A stretch of DNA of 64,000 nucleotides from an uncultured Bacteroidota bacterium. GTDB lineage: Bacteria; Bacteroidota; Bacteroidia; Chitinophagales; Chitinophagaceae. Shown one piece after another: positions 9,265 through 18,240 of the stretch. The position numbers and the translations under genes are program-made. How positions within the stretch are numbered: the stretch's first letter is position 1; every line of letters begins with the position of its first letter. The stretch spans positions 140,654 through 204,653 of the forward strand of contig CAIJXT010000006.1 in the NCBI GenBank assembly GCA_903824665.1, given 5' to 3'. The notes under the pieces were generated by a model that did no database searches, was not told where the DNA came from, and saw only the letters and a program-made list of their open reading frames with translations.

Positions 9265-10299
9265 TTATTTCCTGTACCCAAGGTCTCCTACCAGCGATGC
9301 GGGCAATACGGGCAGCATATTCCTGGGAAGTAGGAAAGAGGTAAGCTCTGCCAGCTCTTTAAATACATAATGGCTGTCGGCAGCACCACGCAGGTACTCT
9401 GCACCCGTACTGCCGCCTGTACCCACCCTCTTGCCTATAGTGCGCTGCACCATGTGTATGTGCCTGTGCCGCCACATAGACAGCAATTCGTCCACCTCCA
9501 GCAGTGTATTCAGCAGTTCATAAGGCAGTTGCAGCAACGGCTGATCGCGATACAGCATAATGAACATCGCATTCCTCGACGCCTCTGCGCTGAAAGACCG
9601 GCCTGCCGGATAGTTGTCCTTATCTATAAAAATGGCGTCAAATACTTTTACATTCTGCATCTCCATCTCAGACAGGCTGCCCGTATAGGCTTCCCTGTAT
9701 TTCATCCAGAAGGTGCCCGCATTGTGCTCGCCCCAGTATTCCGGGTTATTTACAAATGGCATTCTGGCCAGCCACTTGTCTATAAGTACCAGTAGCGACA
9801 ACTCCTGCTCTGCACTTTTCACCCGCTCCACGTCGGCCGGCGTTAGCTGCGACAGGTAGTAGGCCTTGCCATGGCGCTGCTCGTACTGCAGCCCCAGGGT
9901 CGCTTCTATCATCTTGAACTGTATACTTTGAAACCCGGATGCAGGGCGCAGCAGATCACGAAAATCAAGAAAATCCAGCGGTGTCATGGTTTCCAGCACG
10001 CCCATTTGTTGCACCGCCACTTCCAGAATTCTGCATATCCGTTTCAGCCGGTGCACACTGTTATAGATATCAGCAGTATTATTTTCAATATTCTCCTGAG
10101 CAAATACCCGGCGCACAATACCCAATTCATGCAATATCTGCTTGAACCACAACTCATATGCCTGATGAATAACAATGAAAAGCATTTCATCATCAGCTCT
10201 TATGCCCTCTTTCTCACTTTCGGGCATCTGTGCATTCAGTATCTTATCCAGTTGCAGGTACTCACTGTAGTAAACCGGTTTGCGTGCTTTGTTTTCCAT
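9265..10299 (-). CDS. kynA: Tryptophan 2,3-dioxygenase
   Basis: Haem-dependent enzyme that opens the indole ring of L-tryptophan to N-formylkynurenine, the first step of the kynurenine route to NAD or catabolism. The 344-aa reading begins KPVYYSEYLQLDKIL and carries the family's substrate-pocket helix (DDEMLFIVIHQAYELWFKQ, about 36-54). It also has MTPLDFLDFRDLLRPASGFQS (the loop at 114-134) and the haem-ligand region MWRHRHIHMVQRTIG. GTGGSTGAEYL, which contacts the substrate carboxylate, follows. This matches standard TDO architecture in full. No kynureninase, formamidase or other kyn gene is in the window, so the pathway is scattered. A TAATTTTG promoter element lies upstream. Confidence 0.93.
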   Translation of the reverse strand: MENKARKPVYYSEYLQLDKILNAQMPESEKEGIRADDEMLFIVIHQAYELWFKQILHELGIVRRVFAQENIENNTADIYNSVHRLKRICRILEVAVQQMGVLETMTPLDFLDFRDLLRPASGFQSIQFKMIEATLGLQYEQRHGKAYYLSQLTPADVERVKSAEQELSLLVLIDKWLARMPFVNNPEYWGEHNAGTFWMKYREAYTGSLSEMEMQNVKVFDAIFIDKDNYPAGRSFSAEASRNAMFIMLYRDQPLLQLPYELLNTLLEVDELLSMWRHRHIHMVQRTIGKRVGTGGSTGAEYLRGAADSHYVFKELAELTSFLLPRNMLPVLPASLVGDLGYRK

Positions 10300-10362
10300 G
10301 GTGTGAAATTAGTAAATGAAGAAGCAAGCACGAAATTACACTTGCTGATAATGGGCATTTTC

Positions 10363-10370
10363 CAAAATTA
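10363..10370 (-). promoter_or_regulatory. Bacteroidota -7 element for kynA
   Basis: On the reverse strand this reads TAATTTTG (TAnnTTTG), 64 bp before the kynA ATG. Confidence 0.4.
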
Positions 10371-10380
10371 AATGTTCCCG

Positions 10381-10719
10381 CTATTTCCTGTCATACCTGA
10401 TACCAATGTCCACACAGCCCGGCAGACCCCTTATTGCTGTCCAGTATTCCACCCGCACATCTTCATCTATGTGAATCGGAACCCGCTCGCCATACAATCG
10501 GTCACCTCCATCTTTTCTGCAACCCGATATCCAGTACCTGTCACCCGTTTCTACTTCTATATGATTGAATTTGTATCCACTTCCGGTTTTAAGGAACGTT
10601 TTGCCGCCATAATGTTTTGAACGCATTGTCTTCGAAAAAGTCACTCTGCCTATACGGGCATAGCCCCCGTGCATGCTGCTTTCCGTGTTCACGGCAGCTT
10701 CTTTCCTTTCAATATACAT
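10381..10719 (-). CDS. Small conserved protein often labelled '1-deoxy-D-xylulose-5-phosphate synthase'
   Basis: From ATG 10717-10719 the product has 112 aa and begins MYIERKEAAVN, then ARIGRVTFSKT, HYGGKTFLKTGSGYKFN and GDRYWISGCRKDGGDRLY. This is a recognisable family of small soluble proteins in many bacteria. Database names calling it DXP synthase are probably wrong, since the real enzyme is about 600 aa with a thiamine-diphosphate site and neither is present here. The frame stays open to 10794, overlapping the upstream gene, but family members start at MYIERK, which decides the start. It is 41 bp downstream of the DUF1905/YdeI gene on the same strand, probably one transcript. True function unknown. 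Confidence 0.75.
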   Translation of the reverse strand: MYIERKEAAVNTESSMHGGYARIGRVTFSKTMRSKHYGGKTFLKTGSGYKFNHIEVETGDRYWISGCRKDGGDRLYGERVPIHIDEDVRVEYWTAIRGLPGCVDIGIRYDRK

Positions 10720-10760
10720 GATGCCCGTTTTCAAAGCCTGTTGCAGTTTTATGGTAAACA

Positions 10761-11261
10761 CTACTTTTTCACCTTCTTTTCCGCCACTTTGCAATACCTG
10801 CCCATGGCAATTTCGCCAATAGCATCAGCCATTCTTGCAACAATGGTATCAGTATAGCCTCCTTCAAATATCCACGACAACCATGCCTGCTGTTCCGTTT
10901 TCGGAAACCCGCCAAACAACTTAAGCGCCTCAGGGTCATCAGCCAACGCCTCATGGAAATCTGCTTCAGAAATACCCTCTGGTGCCTTAGCCCCAAACAG
11001 CTTTACTCTTACCGTATCCCCGGCTTCTTTCTTGATTTGCTTCCTGATCTCAGCCTTCACTGCCAGAAACAATCGCCCGCCTTTTATGGGCATAAGGCTC
11101 ACATTGTTCATCTCATAGTCATCTATGGTCGCATTCATCCGTGTCCACCCAAAGTTATTCTTGCCGCCTTTTACAACCGCTGGCAGCAGCGCATATGTCC
11201 AGCCGCCCTTCATGTTCATTTTTTCCAAAACAATATCGCCGTCAAAAAGCAGGCTATCCAT
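10761..11261 (-). CDS. DUF1905 / YdeI-OmpD-associated domain protein
   Basis: The 166-aa protein has an N-terminal DUF1905 beta-barrel-like domain (about 5-85: GGWTYALLPA, FGWTRMNATIDDYEMNNVSLMPIKGGRLFLAV, AGDTVRVKLF). The C-terminal helical part is of the YdeI/OmpD-associated type (ADFHEALADDPEALKLFGGFPKTEQQAWLSWI, about 99-131). Such proteins are widespread and uncharacterised; one Firmicutes relative is linked to bacteriocin protection, which does not establish a role here. It is cytosolic with no signal peptide. It is the first gene of a likely two-gene unit with the small protein at 10381-10719 and is divergent from the thiolase gene. Confidence 0.8.
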   Translation of the reverse strand: MDSLLFDGDIVLEKMNMKGGWTYALLPAVVKGGKNNFGWTRMNATIDDYEMNNVSLMPIKGGRLFLAVKAEIRKQIKKEAGDTVRVKLFGAKAPEGISEADFHEALADDPEALKLFGGFPKTEQQAWLSWIFEGGYTDTIVARMADAIGEIAMGRYCKVAEKKVKK

Positions 11262-11413
11262 ACGTTTTACTTATATTTTCATTGTAAAGATAATAGTACC
11301 CAACTGAAATTTTGCCCTCTCATGCTATGCATTTCTTAACTAACTTTATGGTGGTACTCAGGCACATTAGTGCCTTAATCGGTTATTTCAACAACCTTCA
11401 ATTAAGAGGAAAT

Positions 11414-12589
11414 ATGCAAACAGCCCATATAGTAGCAGGATTGCGCACAGCGGTATGCAAATCGAAAAAAGGCGGACTCCGCTTTTATCGTCCCGATGAT
11501 CTTGCAATAGATGTAATACGTGGCCTGTTAGCCACCCTTCCACAACTGGATCCCAAACTTGTTGATGATGTTATAGTAGGCAATGCTGTCCCCGAAGCTG
11601 AGCAAGGGCTGCAAGTCGGCAGAATCATTGCCAACAAAGCCGTTGGCGAATGGGCTCCCGGATTCACCATCAACCGCTATTGCGGTTCCGGTCTCGAAGC
11701 CATTGCTATCGCCACAGCCAAGATTCAGAGTGGCATGGCGCATTGTATTATTGCCGGTGGCACCGAGAGCATGAGCCTGGTGCCTACCGCCGGTTGGCGT
11801 ACAATGCCCAATTTTGGTTTTGCAGATCAGCATGCCGACTACTACCTCAGTATGGGCCTCACAGCCGAACAAGTTGCCAAGGACTATAATATCACCAGAG
11901 AAGATCAGGATGCGTTTGCACTGCGATCCCATACATTAGCAACAAATGCAATCAGTTCGGGTTACTTCCGCGATGGGATTTTGCCCATCAAAGTGAAAGA
12001 AGTATACCTCAATGACAAGAACAAACGGGCAGAAAGGGAGGTAATTATAGATACCGACGAAGGGCCAAGAGCCGACACATCGGCTGCTGTTCTCGGCAAG
12101 CTTCCTGCGGTTTTTGCACAGGGAGGCTCTGTAACCGCTGGCAATTCTTCACAAACGTCCGACGGTGCAGCGTTTACGATTGTAATGAGCGAAGAGTTAA
12201 TCAACAAACTGAATATCAAACCAATAGGAAGACTTATTGCATGTGCCAGCGCAGGTGTAGACCCGCGAATTATGGGCATAGGCCCGGTGAAAGCAGTACC
12301 CAAAGCACTGCAACAGGCAGGGATGACGCTTGACAAAATTGATCTTGTGGAACTCAACGAAGCTTTCGCCTCGCAGTCACTTGCTGTCATGCGCACACTG
12401 GAAATGAATCAGGAAATAGTAAATATTAATGGCGGCGCCATTGCGCTCGGTCATCCACTGGGATGCACTGGTGCCAAACTAACCATTCAGCTACTCAGCG
12501 ACCTCAAACGCCTCAACAAAAAATACGGGATTGTCACTGCCTGCATTGGTGGCGGTCAGGGCATTGCCGGCATTATTGAGCGGTACTGA
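11414..12589 (+). CDS. fadA: Acetyl-CoA acyltransferase (thiolase)
   Basis: Thiolase that cleaves 3-ketoacyl-CoA with CoA in beta-oxidation, or runs in reverse as acetoacetyl-CoA synthase. From ATG 11414 (preceded by AAGAGGA, a plausible ribosome site) the protein has 391 aa, the normal length. Seen: nucleophile Cys90 in NRYCGSG, NEAFASQSLA, the His loop in GGAIALGHPLGCTGAK, and the second catalytic Cys in TACIGGGQGIAG. The frame is open back to 11312, but those 34 extra residues are not thiolase-like. No FadB-type hydratase/dehydrogenase is next door; an acyl-CoA-binding protein is encoded 20 kb away. The substrate range, and hence the symbol, is uncertain between fadA, fadI and atoB. Confidence 0.9.
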   Translation: MQTAHIVAGLRTAVCKSKKGGLRFYRPDDLAIDVIRGLLATLPQLDPKLVDDVIVGNAVPEAEQGLQVGRIIANKAVGEWAPGFTINRYCGSGLEAIAIATAKIQSGMAHCIIAGGTESMSLVPTAGWRTMPNFGFADQHADYYLSMGLTAEQVAKDYNITREDQDAFALRSHTLATNAISSGYFRDGILPIKVKEVYLNDKNKRAEREVIIDTDEGPRADTSAAVLGKLPAVFAQGGSVTAGNSSQTSDGAAFTIVMSEELINKLNIKPIGRLIACASAGVDPRIMGIGPVKAVPKALQQAGMTLDKIDLVELNEAFASQSLAVMRTLEMNQEIVNINGGAIALGHPLGCTGAKLTIQLLSDLKRLNKKYGIVTACIGGGQGIAGIIERY

Positions 12590-12680
12590 CAATCTGCACA
12601 AAAGCAACAACCAACCCGCCGTCAAGCGGTAACCGGAAAACAAAACATAACGATAGTATAAGTTGAAACAACAATCACTA

Positions 12681-14186
12681 ATGACTGACAATCAAGACTA
12701 TAAAGAGTACATTTCTATACTTCAAAAAGCTGCAAATCTCAATTATGCCTCTGCAGTTTTGCAGTGGGACCAGGAGGTGTACATGCCACCCAAAGGAGCC
12801 ACACACAGAGCGCGGCAACTGGCAACCCTGGCCGCACAAGCGCACGAATTGCTCACTGGTGCGCACCTCGGTCAGCTGCTCAACAAACTCGCCTCTGCCA
12901 CTGACCTGACCGAAAATGAGAAGGCCAATATTCAACGCAGCTCCGAAGACTTTACCAAAAACAGCAAGCTGCCTGCCGAGTTCGTCGAAACACTTTCTAT
13001 GCAGACCAGCGAATGTTTCAATGCATGGATAGATGCCAGACAGAAAAATGACTTTTCAATATTTGCACCGTCCCTCACCAAAATGGTGCAGCTCAAAAGG
13101 CAACAGGCAGCCCTTTACGGATACGAAAATCACCCATACAATGCATTGCTCGACGAGTATGAACCCGGTGCTACTGTATCCATGCTCGATCATGTGTTCG
13201 AAGGCATAAAGCAACAGTTACCGCTGATTTTCAACAAGATAAAGGCCACACCGCAAGTAAATGACGCTTTCTTTTACAAGCATTTTCCAAAACAGGCGCA
13301 ATGGGATTTCTCGTTAGACGTCCTCCGAAAAATGGGATATGACTTCGAAGCAGGCAGGCAGGACTATTCAGAACATCCGTTCACCACTTCGTTTTCTCCC
13401 GGCGATGTAAGGGTTACGACCAGGGTCAGCGAGAACAACTATGCGTCCTTGCTCTGGAGTACAATACACGAAGGCGGACATGCCCTGTACGAGCAAGGCC
13501 TGCCAATGGATCAGTATGGCCTGCCCCTGGGGTCGGCGGCATCACTGGGCATACATGAGTCACAATCCCGGCTATGGGAAAACTGTATCGGTCGCGGCAT
13601 AGATTTCTGGACCGCCAGCTACCCCGATCTCCGGAAACGGTTTCCCGAACAGCTGACAGATGTGTCTGCCACAGACTTTTTCAAAGCAGCCAACAAGGTA
13701 GAACCTTCCCTTATCAGAACCGAAGCTGATGAAGTAAGCTACCATTTCCATGTACTGATACGCTACGAACTCGAAAAGGCGCTGATTGAAGGTACACTTG
13801 AGGTAAAAGACCTGGCAGGCGCTTGGAATGAGCAGTATCAGAAATACCTCGGTATTACCCCACCCGACCATAAAACCGGCGTCTTGCAGGACGTACATTG
13901 GAGCCATGGCAGCTTTGGCTACTTCCCTACGTACACCCTCGGCAGTTTCTATGCAGCACAGTTCTATGCCCGCGCTTTGGCCGACCTGCCCGGACTGAGT
14001 GAAGACATTGCTAAAGGAGATACCACCCGGCTATTGGGTTGGTTGCGCAAAAACATCCACTGTCATGGACGAAAATACTACTCCGAGGAATTGTGCACAA
14101 TGGTCACCGGTTCAGGACTCGATCCACATTATTTCATCAGGTATATAAAAGACAAATACGAAAAAGTGTACGGCATTCAGTTCTGA
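12681..14186 (+). CDS. M32-family metallocarboxypeptidase
   Basis: Thermostable-carboxypeptidase-1 family (Taq, peptidase M32): a Zn enzyme removing C-terminal residues from peptides, usually cytosolic. From ATG 12681 it has 501 aa, the usual size. The zinc site HEGGH is at 263-267 (TIHEGGHALYEQGL) and the third-ligand helix is GIHESQSRLWEN. Further family blocks are VLQWDQEVYMPPKGA, EHPFTTSFSPGDVRVTTR, SYHFHVLIRYELEKALIEG and DVHWSHGSFGYFPTY. A TTG 18 bp upstream is also in frame, but the ATG is the ordinary choice. No signal peptide is seen, so it probably recycles intracellular peptides. Confidence 0.93.
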   Translation: MTDNQDYKEYISILQKAANLNYASAVLQWDQEVYMPPKGATHRARQLATLAAQAHELLTGAHLGQLLNKLASATDLTENEKANIQRSSEDFTKNSKLPAEFVETLSMQTSECFNAWIDARQKNDFSIFAPSLTKMVQLKRQQAALYGYENHPYNALLDEYEPGATVSMLDHVFEGIKQQLPLIFNKIKATPQVNDAFFYKHFPKQAQWDFSLDVLRKMGYDFEAGRQDYSEHPFTTSFSPGDVRVTTRVSENNYASLLWSTIHEGGHALYEQGLPMDQYGLPLGSAASLGIHESQSRLWENCIGRGIDFWTASYPDLRKRFPEQLTDVSATDFFKAANKVEPSLIRTEADEVSYHFHVLIRYELEKALIEGTLEVKDLAGAWNEQYQKYLGITPPDHKTGVLQDVHWSHGSFGYFPTYTLGSFYAAQFYARALADLPGLSEDIAKGDTTRLLGWLRKNIHCHGRKYYSEELCTMVTGSGLDPHYFIRYIKDKYEKVYGIQF

Positions 14187-14226
14187 TCGCACCAATCAGC
14201 ACACGCCTTCACAAAAAGCACTGGCC

Positions 14227-14778
14227 ATGCAAAACAGTAGCGGTTACGGACATCCGCCCATCACGGGCACTCCCCGGTCAGGATCGGCTGCTCCGCTCGT
14301 GCGGTACAATGAGCCGCTCAACGATACTGAACTTGAGTTTCTGGTCTCAAAGGAACGCCGGGAACGAAAACAGTACTTTGTGATCTACAGAATTCTGTTG
14401 GTTGCCGGATTGGTTTTACCTTTTATTGCATCCTGGTACCGCGAATACGACGATGGCCCCAACGCATTTTCATTTCTTAAGTTCTTCGTTACCACCACTA
14501 TACTCATCGGTATCTCCACAATAGCTATATGGATGAGCTATAAAACGTACCACCGAAAAATGATTAAGGACATAAAAGAAAAGACAAAAACAATCGAAAC
14601 AGCCCGTATCACCAAAAAAGTATTCATCCCTTCCAAAAACGCTTGTTACTTTTACACCCAGTCTGCGGTAAAAATGAGTATTGAAGTGTCGCAAGAGTAT
14701 TTTCATAGCCTGAACGAAGGCGATGAAGTAAGTATCGAGTACACCACTAACGCGCAGTTATACCTTGGATATTTTTAA
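14227..14778 (+). CDS. Unknown protein with two membrane segments
   Basis: No family recognised. The 183-aa product has a polar Gly/Pro/Ser-rich N-terminus (1-35) and a charged stretch SKERRERKQY. Two membrane helices follow (about 51-66, IYRILLVAGLVLPFIASW, and about 83-105, FFVTTTILIGISTIAIW). The C-terminal cytosolic domain is of mixed charge, including EKTKTIETARITKKVFIPS and EGDEVSIEYTTNAQLYLGYF. That ending resembles small beta domains that limit access or oligomerise, but this is only impression. It follows the M32 gene by 40 bp and its 3' end comes 49 bp before the HAD phosphatase gene, so three plus-strand genes may be co-transcribed. Confidence 0.7.
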   Translation: MQNSSGYGHPPITGTPRSGSAAPLVRYNEPLNDTELEFLVSKERRERKQYFVIYRILLVAGLVLPFIASWYREYDDGPNAFSFLKFFVTTTILIGISTIAIWMSYKTYHRKMIKDIKEKTKTIETARITKKVFIPSKNACYFYTQSAVKMSIEVSQEYFHSLNEGDEVSIEYTTNAQLYLGYF

Positions 14779-14827
14779 TGTTATTACCCCAAAACCCGTG
14801 TCTGCTTCAAATCAGGCACCTCACGAT

Positions 14828-15484
14828 ATGACCAAAAAACTTATAGATACCGTTATTTTCGACATGGATGGACTACTGCTGGATACCGAGCCTCTCTGGG
14901 GCACCAGCATGCTGCAGGTTGCCGAAAAACACCGCATCCCTATCACTCCCGAACGTTTCAAGGAAACTACCGGCTTGCGCATCTATGAGGTTACTGACCA
15001 CTGGGCGATTCACTATCCATGGCAGGGCAAATCAGCTAACGAGGTAGCCGAGGAAATTCTCGACGATATCATCTCGGCATCCAAAGGACACGCTTCCGTA
15101 CTCGAAGGTGTGGAACAAACACTTCAACTGTTGCAGAAAAACCACTACAAGATCGGTCTTGCATCATCATCACCGGCGCGGATGATCAACGAACTGGTGG
15201 ATCATTTTAACCTGAGAGGATATTTCGACGTCATCACCAGCGCCGATGTGGTAGACCTGGGCAAGCCCCACCCTGCCGTATTCATGCATTGCGCAGCATC
15301 GCTGGGCTCCCGCTCTAACCAATGTCTGGTACTCGAAGACTCGGTAAACGGAATGATTGCCGGAAAAGCTGCCCGCATGAAAGTAATCGTAATCCCCGAC
15401 GAGCTCCATTTCGACGATCCCAGGTTCTCTCTCGCCGATGCAAAACTGAAAAGCATGGCAGATTTTGACCTTAATATGATTTAG
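14828..15484 (+). CDS. HAD-superfamily sugar-phosphate phosphatase (hexitol phosphatase-like)
   Basis: HAD hydrolase subfamily IA with a helical cap, resembling E. coli YniC/HxpB (2-deoxyglucose-6-phosphate and hexitol phosphate phosphatase) or beta-phosphoglucomutase relatives. From ATG 14828 it has 219 aa. Motif I is FDMDGLLLDTEPLW with nucleophile Asp12 and acid/base Asp14. Motif II is ASSSPARM, the motif III lysine is in GKPHPAVF, and motif IV is VLEDSVNGMIAGKAARM. A TTG-started extension to 14765 overlaps the preceding gene and adds non-homologous residues, so it is rejected. The substrate is not readable from sequence. Confidence 0.85.
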   Translation: MTKKLIDTVIFDMDGLLLDTEPLWGTSMLQVAEKHRIPITPERFKETTGLRIYEVTDHWAIHYPWQGKSANEVAEEILDDIISASKGHASVLEGVEQTLQLLQKNHYKIGLASSSPARMINELVDHFNLRGYFDVITSADVVDLGKPHPAVFMHCAASLGSRSNQCLVLEDSVNGMIAGKAARMKVIVIPDELHFDDPRFSLADAKLKSMADFDLNMI

Positions 15485-15542
15485 CTTGATCGGGATGATC
15501 ATCAGCAAATGCGATATATACGAAATCACCCAATTTGAAAAA

Positions 15543-16448
15543 TCACACTACCCGATGCACTTTCCTCTTTGCTCGTGTTAGAAAGTACCCCAGCGAAAGC
15601 CCTAGACTCACTACAAAAAGCAACGGCCAAACGGTGAGCAATCCTACCGCAACATCGCCCACCAGGCTCATGCCCTGCCCAAACGCAATGCCCGCCCGTG
15701 TTCCAAAAGGCACTTCTGCCATCCTTCCTGCATCTGCTATTGTCTGCACCAACACCCTTTCCGGCTGCGAAAACGAAACCGTAAGCGTGGCATAGTCCAC
15801 TTCTTGCTGCAGCTTCAGATTTTCAACATATCTGTTGATAAACTGATCACTTCGCACATCATGTTCCCGCTGTGCGGCTATCACATCGTTGGTTTTGCGT
15901 GCCAGCGCCAGTGCTTTCGCTTCATTGCCATCGCTGTCCGGCTTGTTCTTCAGCATATTCGCATGAAACCTGAAAGTAACATCCTGCTGTGCCAGTGTCC
16001 TGGATTCTATGAATGTACTGCCGGCTGGCAGTGAATTGACTATTGAGTCGAGCAGCATCGAAGGCACCCGCAATGTCATCACCGCAGTGGTTTGGTAGGT
16101 CTGTATTTCGCGCAGCGAATCCTGCTTGTACGCAATTCTGCGCATTTCACCTGTCTGGTTTTCAACACGGCTTTCCATTATCACGCCACCAACAGCCAGC
16201 ACACGCTGCTCCAATACGGCCACTGCTTTGACCACGTCTGCCACCTTGCAATGAAAATCGGCGGTCCTTATCATCTTCTTTTCTACCTGCTCTGGCATTC
16301 GCTCTTCGGTCGCATTTTCGGTCTGGTCTGCATAGGCTGCAGGTGCGGTAGTGGTTGTCTGGTCGCCGTTGGTATGCTCGGCACCTCCTTCTGCGCAGGC
16401 AGCAAGGAACAGTATAGGCAATAGCAACAAAAGTTTTGGGAGTGGCAT
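15543..16448 (-). CDS. DUF4349 lipoprotein
   Basis: The 301-aa product has a lipoprotein signal with lipobox FLAAC (Cys18). A Thr/Ala/Glu-rich linker and a DUF4349 domain follow (MIRTADFHCKVADVVKAVAVLEQRVLAVGGVIMES, then TLRVPSMLLDSIVNSLPAGSTFIESRTLAQQDVT). A helical hairpin occupies about 190-235, and a C-terminal membrane segment (about 265-288, LLTVWPLLFVVSLGLSLGYFL) is followed by a basic tail. DUF4349 proteins are common envelope proteins of unknown function that often carry this hairpin plus membrane anchor. Here both a lipid and a transmembrane anchor are predicted. The gene is monocistronic and convergent with the HAD phosphatase gene 58 bp away. Confidence 0.85.
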   Translation of the reverse strand: MPLPKLLLLLPILFLAACAEGGAEHTNGDQTTTTAPAAYADQTENATEERMPEQVEKKMIRTADFHCKVADVVKAVAVLEQRVLAVGGVIMESRVENQTGEMRRIAYKQDSLREIQTYQTTAVMTLRVPSMLLDSIVNSLPAGSTFIESRTLAQQDVTFRFHANMLKNKPDSDGNEAKALALARKTNDVIAAQREHDVRSDQFINRYVENLKLQQEVDYATLTVSFSQPERVLVQTIADAGRMAEVPFGTRAGIAFGQGMSLVGDVAVGLLTVWPLLFVVSLGLSLGYFLTRAKRKVHRVV

Positions 16449-16698
16449 AATATTTTGTTTGTGTTCAAAATATTAATGCCCGTACTGAGAAAAGGTAAAT
16501 GGCGCGCGCTGTTAAACAATCTGTAAAGTAGAAATTAGCCAACTGGCAATGCTTCTCCGCAAACAATCTCCGGGCATAACATGTCTATAACCATCAACCG
16601 AATTGATTGATTAGAAATTACATGCTACGGAACCCATGCATTACACGTGAATCTGTACACTCGCTGTAAAGCCAGATGCCTGACTGATGGCCCGAAGC

Positions 16699-17160
16699 CT
16701 ATCCCGCTGTCAGATACATATCGGGCGACAGCAATACCTCCATTATTCGCTCCGGATACTTGCATTCACCAAATCCGTATTGCCTGTATAGCCCATGCGC
16801 ATGAATGGTGGCCAGCATCACTCTGCGCAATCCCTTTACCCAGTCCAGCCCAAATATCACCTCCATCATCTTCTTACTCAACCCCTTACCCCTGTGCGGC
16901 TCAGCCACAAAAACATCAGCCAGGTAGCCAAAGGTGGCATAGTCTGTCACCAGCCGCGCATAACCCACCTGACGCCCTTCCCATATCACACCAATACAGA
17001 AAGAGTTGTCAAAGGCTGTCCGCACTTTCTCCATGGGTATACCCTTGCTCCAGTAGGCCTCTTCCGACAGCCACTGGTGAATATCTTCGATCTTCATCTC
17101 CACTTTGTCAGTGGTTATTGTGTATCCGCTATACGCGATCGATACCGGCTTCAAGTTCAT
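16699..17160 (-). CDS. GNAT-family N-acetyltransferase
   Basis: Acetyl-CoA-dependent acyltransferase of unknown acceptor; 153 aa is one GNAT domain. Visible are beta-strand pairs (FCIGVIWEGRQVGYARLVTD) and motif A for pyrophosphate binding (LADVFVAEPHRGKGLSKKMM, with the R-G-K-G loop). Motif B follows as RVMLATIHAHGLYRQYGFG, the usual terminal tyrosine and glycine pattern. The closest general look is to YjcK/ElaA-like small acetyltransferases. It starts 9 bp after the stop of the branched-chain aminotransferase gene on the same strand, so it is the last gene of an EamA-ilvE-GNAT transcript. A role in amino-acid or amine modification is inference from that context only. Confidence 0.85.
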   Translation of the reverse strand: MNLKPVSIAYSGYTITTDKVEMKIEDIHQWLSEEAYWSKGIPMEKVRTAFDNSFCIGVIWEGRQVGYARLVTDYATFGYLADVFVAEPHRGKGLSKKMMEVIFGLDWVKGLRRVMLATIHAHGLYRQYGFGECKYPERIMEVLLSPDMYLTAG

Positions 17161-17169
17161 AACAGTACC

Positions 17170-18222
17170 TTATCCAATGATGTAATTCCAGTTATGCGTA
17201 TCAGGCGCTACACCCTTTCTTATGGCATACAGGTATTCCCGCAGCTTATACATGTTCGCATCCTGTTCGGTGTAACAGTTGTACTCAACACCCTCAATCA
17301 CGATAGATGCTATTGGCGCCACCACTGCAGCCGTTCCTGCACCAAATGCCTCTACACGTTTGCCTGCCTCAAAAGCAGCTACCAGTTCGCGGTAGGTCAC
17401 CGGGCGCTCCTCAACAATCATTCCTTTTTCACGGGCTATCGTGATCAGCGAGTCGCGCGTCACACCATCCAATATAGAACCTGACAAAGCAGGTGTTATC
17501 AGTTTGTCGTCTATAAAAAACATGGCATTCATTGTGCCAGACTCTTCTATCAACTCATGTGTTTTGGCATCTGTCCACAGCACCTGATCAAAGCCCTCTG
17601 CCCTTGCCTTGCTGGTAGGGTAAAACGCTCCACCATAATTGCCACCACATTTGGCCATGCCGGTGCCACCCTCTGCCGCACGCACATACTCGGTTTCAAC
17701 CTTTACACGCAGAGGCTGTGTATAATAGAGGTATGCAGGACTGCACACGATCATAAACAAATACTCATCCGACACTTTTACCCCTATCCTGTCTTCCGAT
17801 GCGATCATAAATGGCCTGATATACAGCGACCCGTCGGCATCTCTGGGTACCCAGTCAGCATCCAGACTCACCAGTTGACGAATGGCCTCGGTAAACAGTT
17901 TTTTCGGCACCTCTGGCATACACATCCTGTCCAGCGACTTATTAAACCGCGCATAGTGTTTGTCTATCCTGAATACATTTATCCTCCCGTCTTCCATCAC
18001 AAACGCCTTCATCCCCTCAAACACTGTTTGCCCGTAATGCAGGCACAACGCCATGGGACTCAATACCAGATTCTGAAACGGGGTCACTCTGGCATTGCTC
18101 CACTTACCGTCTGCATATTCCGCAATGAACATATGCTCGGTTGGCACTTTCCCGAACGGTATGGTTTTCGTATCGGTTACTTTCCGTTCTGCCTGGGCCA
18201 TAATTGAAATTGTGTGTTCCAT
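17170..18222 (-). CDS. ilvE: Branched-chain amino acid aminotransferase
   Basis: Fold-type IV PLP transaminase interconverting Leu/Ile/Val and their 2-oxo acids with glutamate. At 350 aa it matches the longer, eukaryote-like class II form (BCAT2 type) rather than the ~305-aa E. coli form. Motifs: HYGQTVFEGMKAF (62-74), RPFMIASEDRIGV, EGGTGMAKCGGNYGGAFYP (containing the PLP lysine just before CGGNY), SGSILDGVTRDSLI and AFGAGTAAVVAPI (phosphate contacts). It lies 18 bp after an EamA exporter gene and 9 bp before a GNAT gene, all on the reverse strand. An exporter beside ilvE suggests handling of amino acids or derivatives (inference). Confidence 0.93.
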   Translation of the reverse strand: MEHTISIMAQAERKVTDTKTIPFGKVPTEHMFIAEYADGKWSNARVTPFQNLVLSPMALCLHYGQTVFEGMKAFVMEDGRINVFRIDKHYARFNKSLDRMCMPEVPKKLFTEAIRQLVSLDADWVPRDADGSLYIRPFMIASEDRIGVKVSDEYLFMIVCSPAYLYYTQPLRVKVETEYVRAAEGGTGMAKCGGNYGGAFYPTSKARAEGFDQVLWTDAKTHELIEESGTMNAMFFIDDKLITPALSGSILDGVTRDSLITIAREKGMIVEERPVTYRELVAAFEAGKRVEAFGAGTAAVVAPIASIVIEGVEYNCYTEQDANMYKLREYLYAIRKGVAPDTHNWNYIIG

Positions 18223-18240
18223 ACAATTTGTTTTTTGTGT